A stretch of DNA of 64,000 nucleotides, taken from Mycolicibacterium mucogenicum DSM 44124 (GTDB taxonomy: Bacteria; Actinomycetota; Actinomycetes; Mycobacteriales; Mycobacteriaceae). The translations under genes were made by a program, and so were the position numbers. The notes beneath the pieces are model-generated. The model did no database searches, was not told the origin of the DNA, and saw only the letters and a list, made by a program, of their open reading frames with translations. The stretch spans positions 5,890,001 to 5,954,000 of the forward strand of contig NZ_CP062008.1 of NCBI RefSeq assembly GCF_005670685.2, in the 5' to 3' direction. Of the stretch, positions 44,928-54,095 are shown piece by piece. Numbering within the stretch: the first letter of the stretch is position 1; the number at the start of each line of letters is the position of its first letter.

Positions 44928-46406
44928 GTGAAGCGCTTGTCCGGCATGGATGCCATGTTCTTGTCCATGGAGGGCACTGAATGGCCACAGCACACGCTGG
45001 GGTTGATGATTTTGGATCCCAGTGACGCACCAGGATTCGACTTCGAGCATCTGCGTGATCACCTAGACCGCCGGCTGCCCTACCTGCCGTCGTTCCGGCG
45101 CCGTATCCAAGAGGTGCCACTGGGCTTGGATCGGCCGGTGTGGGTCGACGATCCGGCGTTCAAGCTCGATTACCACATTCACCGCGCGGCACTACCCGCT
45201 CCTGGTGGCGAGAAGGAACTTGCCGACGTCGTCGGCGAAATCCTGGCCCGCCAGCTCAACCGTAACCAGCCTTTGTGGGAGAGCTGGTTCGTCGAGGGCC
45301 TCGAAGGCGGCCGCGTCGCCTTCATCGCCAAAACCCACCACTCGATCGTCGACGGCGTGTCCGGCGCAGGCCTGTCATCGGTGCTGTGCGATGTCACGCC
45401 CGACGCCAAGGGCCCGATCGTCGACCTGCCCGACGAGGGTGAGCAGCCCCGCCACTCGAGCCTCGAACTGTTCGCCAAGGGCACGCTGTCGGCCGCGGCG
45501 ACGCCCCCGAAAGTCGTTCAGTACCTTGGCCAAACCGTCCGCAACGCGGTGACCACCATCAGCCACCTGCGGCGCGACGACCCGCCGCCACGCCCCATGA
45601 GCGCCCCCAAGACCAGCTTCAACGGCGCGCTCAGCTCGCACCGCAGCTTCGCGTACACGTCGCTGCCGGTGGCGCACATCAAGCACGTCAAGAACGGTCT
45701 CGGCGTCAAGGTCAACGACGTGATCCTCAGCGTCGTCGCCGGCGCGCTGCGCACCTACCTGACCAAGCGCGACGCCCTGCCCGAGACGCCGGTCCTGGCG
45801 ACCGTGCCGATGTCCACCCGCGACGCCGGCGACGAGACCCCCGGCAACCACGTGCACACCATGATCGCCTCCATGTGCACGGATGTGGAGGATCCCGTCG
45901 AACGGCTGTCCGCCATCCACAACGGCATGAACAGCGCCAAGGCGCTGGCCGAGGACCTGCAGGCCGGCCAGTCCATCGGGCTCACCGACTTCGCGCCGCC
46001 GGTACTGCTGAACCTGATGTTCAAGGGTTTCCGCGCCGCCAAGCTCGAGGACAAACTGCCGCTGGCCAGCAACCTCATCGTCTCGAACGTCCCCGGCCCG
46101 CCGATCCAGCTGTACATGGCCGGCGCCAAGATCGAGCACATCGTTCCCGTCGGCCCGCTGACCGTCGGCATGGGCATCAACGTCACGGTCTTCAGCTACG
46201 GCGGCAACGTCGACGTCGGCATCCAGGCCGATCCGGACCTCGTCGAGGACCCGTGGGAAATCCTCGAGGGCGCCAAGGCAGAGCTCGACCGGCTTCTCGC
46301 CGCGTCCGGTTGGGAGGAGCCCGTCGCGAAGAAGAGCGCCTCGGCGACCAAGAAAACCGGTGCCGCAGTCCCACCGGGTGGGAGCTCCGGCGGCAGCGCC
46401 GAATAG
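44928..46406 (+). CDS. WS/DGAT acyltransferase (wax ester synthase / diacylglycerol acyltransferase)
   Basis: A 492-aa wax ester synthase/acyl-CoA:diacylglycerol acyltransferase that makes storage triacylglycerol or wax esters. Active-site motif HHSIVDG (His137, His138, Asp142) and the family segments LSGMDAMFLSMEG at the start and SNVPGPPIQLYMAGAKI near the end. GTG 44928 has GGGGAG eight bases upstream. The C-terminal tail (Lys/Ser/Ala/Gly-rich) is low complexity. Spacer 44700-44927 is unusually AT-rich for the region but has no gene. Confidence 0.93.
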   Translation: MKRLSGMDAMFLSMEGTEWPQHTLGLMILDPSDAPGFDFEHLRDHLDRRLPYLPSFRRRIQEVPLGLDRPVWVDDPAFKLDYHIHRAALPAPGGEKELADVVGEILARQLNRNQPLWESWFVEGLEGGRVAFIAKTHHSIVDGVSGAGLSSVLCDVTPDAKGPIVDLPDEGEQPRHSSLELFAKGTLSAAATPPKVVQYLGQTVRNAVTTISHLRRDDPPPRPMSAPKTSFNGALSSHRSFAYTSLPVAHIKHVKNGLGVKVNDVILSVVAGALRTYLTKRDALPETPVLATVPMSTRDAGDETPGNHVHTMIASMCTDVEDPVERLSAIHNGMNSAKALAEDLQAGQSIGLTDFAPPVLLNLMFKGFRAAKLEDKLPLASNLIVSNVPGPPIQLYMAGAKIEHIVPVGPLTVGMGINVTVFSYGGNVDVGIQADPDLVEDPWEILEGAKAELDRLLAASGWEEPVAKKSASATKKTGAAVPPGGSSGGSAE

Positions 46407-46412
46407 ATGTGA

Positions 46413-47255
<843 letters not shown>

Positions 47256-47276
47256 CTACATAGGCGACCAGCCAAT

Positions 47277-47311
47277 CGTCCCTCAGTTCAACATGTTTGA
47301 ACTGAGGGACG
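47277..47311. promoter_or_regulatory. Perfect 15-bp hairpin or operator between SDR and hydrolase
   Basis: CGTCCCTCAGTTCAA and its exact complement separated by 5 bases. It could terminate the SDR transcript or, given the inner TTCAA-N5-TTGAA symmetry, be a repressor site for the hydrolase starting 19 bp later. Confidence 0.6.
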
Positions 47312-47329
47312 ACTTCCAGCAAGGAGACA

Positions 47330-48448
47330 ATGGTGTCTGCCCCACTGAGGAACGATGAGTTGCCCGAGCCGCCCATGGTGAGCCGTCCCGAGTGCATGGA
47401 CGTCGGCGAGCGCATGGCCGTGGCCCCGCACATCGCCGTCGATGAAGCCGTGCTGGCCGTCATGCGCCTGCGCCAGCCGAAGCTGCCGACCGACGCCGCA
47501 CCGGACCGGCTCGCCGCCGACCTGGACAAGGCCGCGACGATGTTCAAAAGGCGGGGCTGGATTTCCAAACCGTCGAAGTACCACCGCACTCCCCCGAAAC
47601 TCAACGACGCCGACGTCCTGCACTGGAGCACCCACAACGGCCCACTCGGGCACGAGTCGATGTCCTTCGCATCGAAATTCGACGCCCGGTCGTTCGAGCC
47701 GGGTGCGGACCGGTGGCCCGGCAACGACCGCAACGACACCGTCACCGTCCGGCTGCTGCGCCGCCCCGACTCCCCCGCTCCGTGGGTCGTGATCCTGCAC
47801 GGTTTCGGCATGGGGTCGTCGCGCTTCGACCTGAACGTCCTGTGGGCCAACTACCTGCACCACAAGCTCGGATACAATGTGGCGCTGCCGATTTCGCCAC
47901 TGCACGGGCCGCGCCGCGAGCCCGGCGACGGCCAGCTGCTGTCCCTCGATCTCGCCTCCATGCTGCACGGCATCACGCAGGCCGTGTGGGATGTCCGCCG
48001 GTTGGTGAGCTGGATTCGCAGCACCACCGATGCCCCGGTTGGCCTCTACGGCGTCTCACTCGGTGGCTACCTGTCCACCGTGCTCGCCGGCCTGGAACGG
48101 TTCGACGCGGTGGCCGCGGCGCTGCCATTCGCCGATCCACTCGCGCTGCTGACGCACCACGGCCCGCCCGCAGAGTACCGGGATGTCATTGCCTCCGACG
48201 ACGCGCGGACCGTCTTCCAGGTCGTGTCCCCACTGGCGCTGCCGACGGTCGTCGCACCGCGGGACCGGACGCTGTTCATGGCCAAGGCAGACCGGCTGAT
48301 CCCGATGGAACAGTCTGAGGCCCTTGCTGATTCGTGGCATGCCGAACATGTGCGCTGGGTCAACGCCGGGCACGTCGGGTTCACCTGGACCCGCGCGGCG
48401 CGTGGAATCCTCGGCCGCCGGTTCCGCGAGTCACTGGGCACCGCGTAG
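47330..48448 (+). CDS. Alpha/beta hydrolase
   Basis: A 372-aa alpha/beta hydrolase. Oxyanion region VVILHGFGMGSSRFD, nucleophile elbow GVSLGG (LYGVSLGGYLSTV), Asp in KADRLIP and His in NAGHVGFTW. Similar proteins are often annotated as PET-hydrolase-unrelated esterases with an N-terminal cap extension. ATG 47330 has AAGGAGA upstream. Substrate unknown. Followed by a gene 15 bp later on the same strand. Confidence 0.85.
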   Translation: MVSAPLRNDELPEPPMVSRPECMDVGERMAVAPHIAVDEAVLAVMRLRQPKLPTDAAPDRLAADLDKAATMFKRRGWISKPSKYHRTPPKLNDADVLHWSTHNGPLGHESMSFASKFDARSFEPGADRWPGNDRNDTVTVRLLRRPDSPAPWVVILHGFGMGSSRFDLNVLWANYLHHKLGYNVALPISPLHGPRREPGDGQLLSLDLASMLHGITQAVWDVRRLVSWIRSTTDAPVGLYGVSLGGYLSTVLAGLERFDAVAAALPFADPLALLTHHGPPAEYRDVIASDDARTVFQVVSPLALPTVVAPRDRTLFMAKADRLIPMEQSEALADSWHAEHVRWVNAGHVGFTWTRAARGILGRRFRESLGTA

Positions 48449-48463
48449 GCCGGTATCCCGATC

Positions 48464-49297
48464 ATGGCGAACTCCGGACCGTTCCCGTCCTGGGACTCGT
48501 TCCCGAACTGGGACGCGCTGTCGTCGTTCTGGTCGTCGACCGCGGGCAGCGCGCTCACCGGCGGCCCGGCCAGCGCCTACAAGTCCCTGTTCGACACCTT
48601 GCGCAAGCAGGTCGTCGGCCGCCGCATGACCGTCAAACTCACCTCGGGCGAGATGACGCTAACGGTGACGGCCATCGATGCGGACCTCGACATGCGGAGC
48701 CTTTCGGTCGGTCAACTCAACACCGTCTCCATCTCGGCGGCCGACATCGTTTGGAACGGATGGCAATTCGACAGAGCCACCGCAGTCCTGCACAACGTGC
48801 ACATCAAACCGAGCAAAACGCCGGTCCTGGTGGCCGCACCACTGGATCTGACCATCGAGATGTCCCCCAAGGCGCTCGACAAGATGATCGACCGGGCATC
48901 ATCATTGCCGGGGCGCGCCGCGCCGAAGCTGCTCGGCCGCATCGACGCCGGCGGTGTCGCGCAAATCCGTTGGGCCAGAAGACCTTACATCGGTCACCTC
49001 GAGGTCGACGCGACCATCGACGGGTCGACACTTCTGGTGAAGCCGCGGATGGTTGCGTTGCGCCGGGCCCGGTGGCACCTACCGAACCGGCTGCCCGCCT
49101 ACCGGATTCAGCTGCCGAAACTACCGCGTGAACTCGCGCCGACGTCCGTCAGCTTCAGTCCTCAGACGCTCCAGTTGACCGGGCGGATGCCTGAGTGGCG
49201 GGTCGCAGTGCCGCGCCGCCGCATCGAGGAGATTCTCAACCAGCTCAACCAGGTCGGGAAGGCACTCAACCTCAGCTGGCTGGGGCGCGGCCTCTAG
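48464..49297 (+). CDS. Conserved hypothetical protein
   Basis: A 277-aa protein with an unusual aromatic N-terminus (FPSWDSFPNWDALSSFWSS) and then beta-rich sequence (VGRRMTVKLTSGEMTLTVTA, VDATIDGSTLLVKPRMVALR) and basic, Pro-rich segments. It resembles the lipid-binding DUF2993/LmeA-like fold in pattern, but I cannot assign it. No signal peptide. Its TAG stop shares CTAG with the convergent amidohydrolase. It may be cotranscribed with the hydrolase upstream. Confidence 0.65.
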   Translation: MANSGPFPSWDSFPNWDALSSFWSSTAGSALTGGPASAYKSLFDTLRKQVVGRRMTVKLTSGEMTLTVTAIDADLDMRSLSVGQLNTVSISAADIVWNGWQFDRATAVLHNVHIKPSKTPVLVAAPLDLTIEMSPKALDKMIDRASSLPGRAAPKLLGRIDAGGVAQIRWARRPYIGHLEVDATIDGSTLLVKPRMVALRRARWHLPNRLPAYRIQLPKLPRELAPTSVSFSPQTLQLTGRMPEWRVAVPRRRIEEILNQLNQVGKALNLSWLGRGL

Positions 49298-50274
49298 CTG
49301 CCGATCCTCGGGATTCGATCCCCGAAGAGCCGCAACGCATTCTCATAGCCGACCTTGCGGCGGTCGGCCTCGTCCATCGGATACGACGCCAGGAAGTTCG
49401 CCCCGTCGACGTTGTCGTCCATCGGGTAGTCCACCGAGAACATGACGCGGTCGGCGCCCATGACCGACAACGTGCACGCCATGGCCGGCGGGGAGAAATT
49501 GCCGCTCGTGGTGAAGTAGAAGTTCTCCCGCAGGTAGTCCGACGGCAGCTTCTGCAGCTGGCCGCCCGATCCGCCGAGTCCGTAGTACCGATCGGTGCGA
49601 AAAGCCGTGAACGGCAACATCTCTCCGAGGTGACCGAGAATCATCTGCAGGTTCGGGTGCCGATCGAACAGGCCTGAGTAGATCAGCCGCAGCGCGTGCG
49701 TGCCCGCTTCGACGGCGAACCCCCACGACGCCAGGTGCAGTCCTTGATCGACGTACGGCGCGAACCAGGCATCCATCACCGCCGGGTGCGGGGTGGTCGG
49801 GTGCAGATAGAGCGGAACCCCGAGCGTCTCGGCGGTGGCGAACAACGGCTCGTAGGCAGGGTCGTCCAGATACCGGCCATGGGTGTGGCCGTTGATGAGC
49901 GCGCCCACCAGACCGAGATCGACGACGGCCCTGCGCAATTCGGCCACCGCGGCGTCCGGGTCCTGCGTGGCGAGAGTGGCGAAACCGCCGAACCGGTCGG
50001 GATACTGCCGCACCGTCTCGGCGAGATCGTCGTTGGCGCGGCGCGCGTAGTTGACGGCCAGCGCGGCGTCGTCGTACTCCTGCACGCCGGGATCGAAGAG
50101 GGACAGAATTTGGAAGTCGATGCCGGCGGCATCCATCTGCTCCAGCCGCAGCGGCCCGCGATCGTAGAGCCGGTCGAAGCCGAGGCGGTTGTTGGACTCC
50201 AGCCACGTCGCGACCACATTGCCATCACTCGCCGGGTTCCACGCGTAATGCTCTTCCAGCGCGATCAGGTGCAT
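49294..50274 (-). CDS. Amidohydrolase, gamma-resorcylate-decarboxylase-like
   Basis: A 326-aa amidohydrolase-2 family TIM-barrel enzyme. Metal ligands can be read as Glu7 and His9 (ALEEHY), His158 (YLHP), His215 (GHLGE) and Asp282 (FSVDYP), the same pattern as gamma-resorcylate and 5-carboxyvanillate decarboxylases. Neighbouring conserved stretches (LRLIYSGLFDRHPNLQMILG, FTTSGNFS) also match. Predicted: non-oxidative decarboxylation or hydration of a substituted aromatic or heterocyclic acid. ATG 50274; the longer frame has no family sequence. Tail to tail with the hypothetical at 48464. Confidence 0.83.
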   Translation of the reverse strand: MHLIALEEHYAWNPASDGNVVATWLESNNRLGFDRLYDRGPLRLEQMDAAGIDFQILSLFDPGVQEYDDAALAVNYARRANDDLAETVRQYPDRFGGFATLATQDPDAAVAELRRAVVDLGLVGALINGHTHGRYLDDPAYEPLFATAETLGVPLYLHPTTPHPAVMDAWFAPYVDQGLHLASWGFAVEAGTHALRLIYSGLFDRHPNLQMILGHLGEMLPFTAFRTDRYYGLGGSGGQLQKLPSDYLRENFYFTTSGNFSPPAMACTLSVMGADRVMFSVDYPMDDNVDGANFLASYPMDEADRRKVGYENALRLFGDRIPRIGS

Positions 50275-50288
50275 AGGCCGAGGATAGG

Positions 50289-51392
50289 TCAGAGGGCGAA
50301 GACCTGGCCGTCGCGCGCGACGGTGATCTTGCCCTGGTAGCGGCGGCCGATCGCATCCCGCCACTTCGAGTCGGGCAGATCGGTGGGCGAATAGTGGCTC
50401 AACACAACATGCTTGGCACCCGCCGCCGCGGCGACTTCACCCACCTGCTCGGCGGACGTATGGGACCGAACCAGATAGCCGGGCGGGAACCTGCTGTTGT
50501 TGCCGCCGTCGGCGAGGCTGAACTGTGCTTCGTGCACCAGGATGTCGGTGCCCTGCGCCAGCGCGATCAGGTTGTCGGACTTGGTCGTGTCACCCGAGAA
50601 CGTGACGGAGACACCAGATTTCAGCAGGTCGAACCGGAAGGCGAAGGCCGGGTACACGTCGTAGTGGCTCACCAGGGTCGCGGTGACGCGCACGTTGTTG
50701 TCGGTCATGACCGGGAATGGGTCGGTACGTGGCGCCCGGTTCTGGTAGTCCGATCCAGGAGGGACGACAACCTCGTGCACGTTGACCAGGCTCTGGATGT
50801 CGTCGGTGCCCATGTCCCGGATGAAGATGTTGCTGGTGTAGGCGAACGCCCGGTGCAGTGCATCGGTCATGGCCGCGATGCCCGGTGTGGGGTTGGCCGG
50901 TTCGACGGTCGGCGGGTTGGGGTTGCCGACCTCGCTCGGTGGCAGACCACCGGCCGGGCCGGGTCCGTACACCGACACCGGGCCTTTACCGGGTGACGCG
51001 GTGTAGCCGCCGGACAGGAAGAAGCTGTAGTAGTCGACGATGTGATCGGTGTGCAGGTGCGTGATGAACAGGCTGCGCAGTTGGTCGAATCTCAGCCCCG
51101 CGTTCGTGAAGGCGTTCAAAGAGCCCAGGCCGCAGTCGATCTGGTAGACGTCGTCGCCGATCTTCAGTGCCGACGAGATGCCCGTCCGGTTCGGCACCGG
51201 CGGCGGGCCCGCCTGCACGCCGAGCGTGATCAGTGCGTTCTGCGGAAGGTCCCCACCGCCCGGCGCGGCTGAACTGCCGGCCGAGGTCGCCAACGCAGCG
51301 CCGCCGAGCAGCGCGGACACCGACGCGGCGATCGCCGTCCGCCGGGAAATCGCATCGACGCCGTCGGCGCAGTCAGGGCCACACCCGTGCAT
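50289..51392 (-). CDS. Exported metallo-beta-lactamase-fold hydrolase
   Basis: A 367-aa MBL-fold protein. Metal motif HLHTDH (His112, His114, Asp116, His117), with the LVSHYD and VHEAQFS segments and a final HVVLSHYSP. An RRTAIAAS twin-arginine-like signal around residues 17-40 suggests Tat export. RNase Z-like or arylsulfatase-like in architecture; substrate unknown. It ends 14 bp from the amidohydrolase start on the same strand, so they may be cotranscribed. Confidence 0.85.
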   Translation of the reverse strand: MHGCGPDCADGVDAISRRTAIAASVSALLGGAALATSAGSSAAPGGGDLPQNALITLGVQAGPPPVPNRTGISSALKIGDDVYQIDCGLGSLNAFTNAGLRFDQLRSLFITHLHTDHIVDYYSFFLSGGYTASPGKGPVSVYGPGPAGGLPPSEVGNPNPPTVEPANPTPGIAAMTDALHRAFAYTSNIFIRDMGTDDIQSLVNVHEVVVPPGSDYQNRAPRTDPFPVMTDNNVRVTATLVSHYDVYPAFAFRFDLLKSGVSVTFSGDTTKSDNLIALAQGTDILVHEAQFSLADGGNNSRFPPGYLVRSHTSAEQVGEVAAAAGAKHVVLSHYSPTDLPDSKWRDAIGRRYQGKITVARDGQVFAL

Positions 51393-51443
51393 GACGGCAA
51401 CGTATCGCCCTTTTCGCCGAAACCGTGGTCTCGGCCCGCGGAA

Positions 51444-52460
51444 TCAGTGTGCGGCGTTGCGCGCCAAGTCGATGGCGAACGACTTCACGAACGTGCCCGC
51501 GCCGGGCTCTCCGCGGCCGCACGACCCGTCGGACTCGCCGACGCGCTTGACCCACAGGTACGCATCGGCGTGCGCGCCGGCGGTGTCGGTGGTGGGCGCG
51601 ACGCCCAGCGCACGACCGTCCGGGTTGCACCAGTACATCGGGTCACCTTCGGCGGGCCCGGCACCGTTGCGCGAAGTGTCGATGACGTAGTGCGCGCCGT
51701 TGGTGAGGCCTGAGATCGCCTCGCCGTACCCGATCTCTTCATTGGTGGTGAAGTAGTTGGTCGTGTTGAGGCTGAAGCCGCGGGCCTTGGCGACACCGAC
51801 ATCGTTCAGCCGCGAGGCCATGGTCTCGGCGCTCACCCAGCGCGAGTGTCCGGCGTCGATGTAAACAGCCGCGGCCGGGTCACGGGTCAGCGTGTCGACG
51901 GCGTAGCGGATCAGGTCGAAGCGTTCCTGACGCTGGCCGGCCGACAGGCAGTCGGCCATCGCGAGCGCGTCGGGTTCGACGATGATCGCCGCCGGGGAGC
52001 CACCGAGGCCCGCCGCGACGCTGTCGATCCACGCCCGGTAACTGTCGGCCGACCCGAAGCCACCCGCCGCGTAGCTGCCGCAGTCGCGGTGCGGGATGCC
52101 GTAGAGAACCAGCACGGGAGTGGCGCCTGCGGCGTTCGCGGCGCCGGCCAGCCCGGCGACGGTGCCGCCGACCGTGGAGGCGGGGAACGCCTGGTCGAGC
52201 CAGTAGGCCTGCGGCGTGTTGGCGATGGCGGTGAGCTCGGGGCTCGGCGGGTCGGCCTGCGCGGCGGCGGCCCGGGCCTTCGAGATCGGGTCGGCGTAGA
52301 AGGGCCGGCCGGCCAACGGGTTGCTGTCGTCGACCAGGCGGATTGCCGGGTTGTCGGCGCGCGGCGCCGGGTCGACGGTCAGGCCGACGCTCGCGACAGC
52401 GGCGACAGCGAGGAGGGGAGCGGTCCAGCGGGCGACAACGCCAACAGCCGAAGAGATCAC
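51444..52460 (-). CDS. GH6 cellulase (endoglucanase, CelA1-like)
   Basis: A 338-aa secreted glycoside hydrolase family 6 protein that inverts beta-1,4-glucan bonds. Signal peptide (VARWTAPLLAVAAVASVGLT core), then NPLAGRPFYADP, ATPVLVLYGIPHRDCGSYAAGG with the catalytic-loop Asp-Cys, IIVEPDALAMADC, YIDAGHSRW and LNTTNYFTTNEEIGYG, all conserved in GH6. Shorter than the 380-aa M. tuberculosis CelA1, from which only the leader differs. GTG 52460 is preferred; the frame opens at TTG 52529. Spacer 52461-52673 shows no gene. Confidence 0.87.
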   Translation of the reverse strand: MISSAVGVVARWTAPLLAVAAVASVGLTVDPAPRADNPAIRLVDDSNPLAGRPFYADPISKARAAAAQADPPSPELTAIANTPQAYWLDQAFPASTVGGTVAGLAGAANAAGATPVLVLYGIPHRDCGSYAAGGFGSADSYRAWIDSVAAGLGGSPAAIIVEPDALAMADCLSAGQRQERFDLIRYAVDTLTRDPAAAVYIDAGHSRWVSAETMASRLNDVGVAKARGFSLNTTNYFTTNEEIGYGEAISGLTNGAHYVIDTSRNGAGPAEGDPMYWCNPDGRALGVAPTTDTAGAHADAYLWVKRVGESDGSCGRGEPGAGTFVKSFAIDLARNAAH

Positions 52461-52673
52461 CTCAGGAAAATAGTTCGACTTGGTCAATAAGCGCCAATCG
52501 GGGGCCAAAGTTGGTGTGCGAGTGATCAATGTGGCTGGTTACTACTTCGGCTAACACCCGAGCCGCTGCCCATCCTGTTCCTGCGAACACCAGGATCATC
52601 TCGGCCTCCCCACCCGGCCACCGATTGGCCGAATGTGGGTGTGGACCCGTTTCCTACGCGAGGACAAACGACG

Positions 52674-53195
52674 ATGACCACAGTGAAGGCTCAGGCGATT
52701 CCGTTCAACGGGGTGCGGATGCGGTTCGACAGCGACAAGACATTCGACGAACTGAGTGCCGACCTGCTCGCCGATATCGGTACCGAGCCCGCCCAGATAA
52801 CGGACCTGCAGGCGCTGGCAGATCGCGACTGGAATGCGTTCGCCGCGGACGTCCAGCAGCAGGCCGGACCGAGCGATTTCATGTTGATGCACCTGATCGA
52901 CCACACCCGGTGGCTCAGCACCGCTGGTGTCGAGCGCAAGGCCCTGCGCGTCATCCTGGGCAATCCGCTCATCGCGATCACCATGATTCGGCACGACCTC
53001 ACGGCCGGGCTCTTCGCTCCCGTGGAGGTGCTGCTGACGGAAGAGGATGACAGCCGGAGCGCCTTGACCTACGTCAAACCGTCGTCGCTGATGGTTGTCG
53101 ACGACAACCCGCCGCTAGTGGCGGCGGCACTGATCTTGGATGACAAACTCGCCGCCCTGGCCGAGAAGGTATCGAGCACCGGCGACGCAGCGTGA
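52674..53195 (+). CDS. DUF302 family protein
   Basis: A 173-aa protein matching the DUF302 pattern: KTFDELSADLLADIGTEP at the start, a central MIRHDLTAGLFAPVEVLL and SALTYVKPSSLMVV at the fold core. Cytosolic, no signal. DUF302 proteins are small ligand-binding or stress-linked proteins of unknown role. GAGG lies upstream of ATG 52674. It faces a small secreted protein gene 25 bp away. Confidence 0.75.
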   Translation: MTTVKAQAIPFNGVRMRFDSDKTFDELSADLLADIGTEPAQITDLQALADRDWNAFAADVQQQAGPSDFMLMHLIDHTRWLSTAGVERKALRVILGNPLIAITMIRHDLTAGLFAPVEVLLTEEDDSRSALTYVKPSSLMVVDDNPPLVAAALILDDKLAALAEKVSSTGDAA

Positions 53196-53220
53196 ACTCG
53201 ACCGGCGCGTCGGCGCTGCC

Positions 53221-53487
53221 CTAACGGTGCCCGCCGCCACCGCCTCCATGGTTGATCACGCCCGTGCCGGGGTAGAGGTACCACTCGTCATCGCCGAACG
53301 GGAACTCGTCATCGCTCGCGATGACCGACGGTGACGCGGCCGGCACCGACGTCGGGCCGCTGATTTCACTGCCCTGACAGACAGTCACCGACGGATCGCA
53401 GATGTCGGCCTGCGCGGCCGGAGCGACGAGGACGCCCACCGCCACGCCTGCCGCCGCGAAAAGCGCCGCCTTCTTCGAGAGGTCCAT
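53221..53487 (-). CDS. Small exported protein, Gly/His-rich C-terminus
   Basis: An 88-aa exported protein: signal peptide residues 1-27 (core AALFAAAGVAVGVLVAP, cleavage AQAD), Cys pair ICDPSVTVCQG, acidic stretch EFPFGDDEW and a C-terminal run of Gly then His-Arg (NHGGGGGGHR). ATG 53487 has AAAGGAA upstream. The longer frame to 53922 is inside other genes. Function unknown; the disulfide and Gly tail suggest an extracellular peptide. Confidence 0.75.
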   Translation of the reverse strand: MDLSKKAALFAAAGVAVGVLVAPAAQADICDPSVTVCQGSEISGPTSVPAASPSVIASDDEFPFGDDEWYLYPGTGVINHGGGGGGHR

Positions 53488-53566
53488 GGCGGTTCCTTTC
53501 GCCGTCCGCAATCTGTATTGGACGAAGCTACCGCCAGGCACGAGAAATTGTGGGCTGCCGCCCTGA

Positions 53567-53992
53567 TCAGTGCTCGGTGCCCAGCGAGCAGAACGACAGG
53601 ACGACAGTGGCGTTGAACGACGTCGAAAATCGGGCTTTCGTCTCGGCCTCCTTCTGCGTCTGAGCCACGCCGGTGCCCCACATGAGGCTGTGGTTGAACG
53701 GGTTGGGACTCGTTGCGAGCGCGGCGCATTCGTTGTCGCCCCAGACCACGATGCGGCAGTCGGTACCGCCCTTGTTGAGGCAGTAACCCACGGCGTCGAA
53801 CTTGGCCTGGTTCGCATCCAGCAGGCTCTGGGTGTAGCCCCACTGGCCCGTCGCCGGCGAGAACGCGATGGCGAGGAACCTGTTGACTCCGGCATTCGCC
53901 GGAGTCGCCGCGCCGAGCGCACCGGCGATGGCTCCGGCAGCGATGAGGGCAGCGGCGGCGGCTGAGCGGCGACGGACGGATACAGCGGTCAT
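53567..53992 (-). CDS. Exported DUF4189 protein
   Basis: A 141-aa secreted protein with a signal peptide to about residue 34 (AAAALIAAGAIAGALGA, cleavage ANAG) and a DUF4189-type domain: RFLAIAFSPATGQWGYTQSL, NKGGTDCRIVVWGDNECAAL (two of the three Cys residues) and ATVVLSFCSLG. ATG 53992 has AAGGAG six bases upstream. Function unknown. Confidence 0.82.
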   Translation of the reverse strand: MTAVSVRRRSAAAAALIAAGAIAGALGAATPANAGVNRFLAIAFSPATGQWGYTQSLLDANQAKFDAVGYCLNKGGTDCRIVVWGDNECAALATSPNPFNHSLMWGTGVAQTQKEAETKARFSTSFNATVVLSFCSLGTEH

Positions 53993-54095
53993 GGCGTTCT
54001 CCTTGGCTGGTCGGCGCCCTCGTGGGCACCGTTCACTAGCTAGGAGCGATCAGCCATCGCCAAGTGGACACTTTTTTCAGAGCCACTTTTTCGGA

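Noticed and set aside
54062..54088. AAGTGG/CCACTT weak inverted repeat
   Set aside because: 6-bp arms with 15-base loop and no strong stem; not convincing as a terminator for the dioxygenase cluster.
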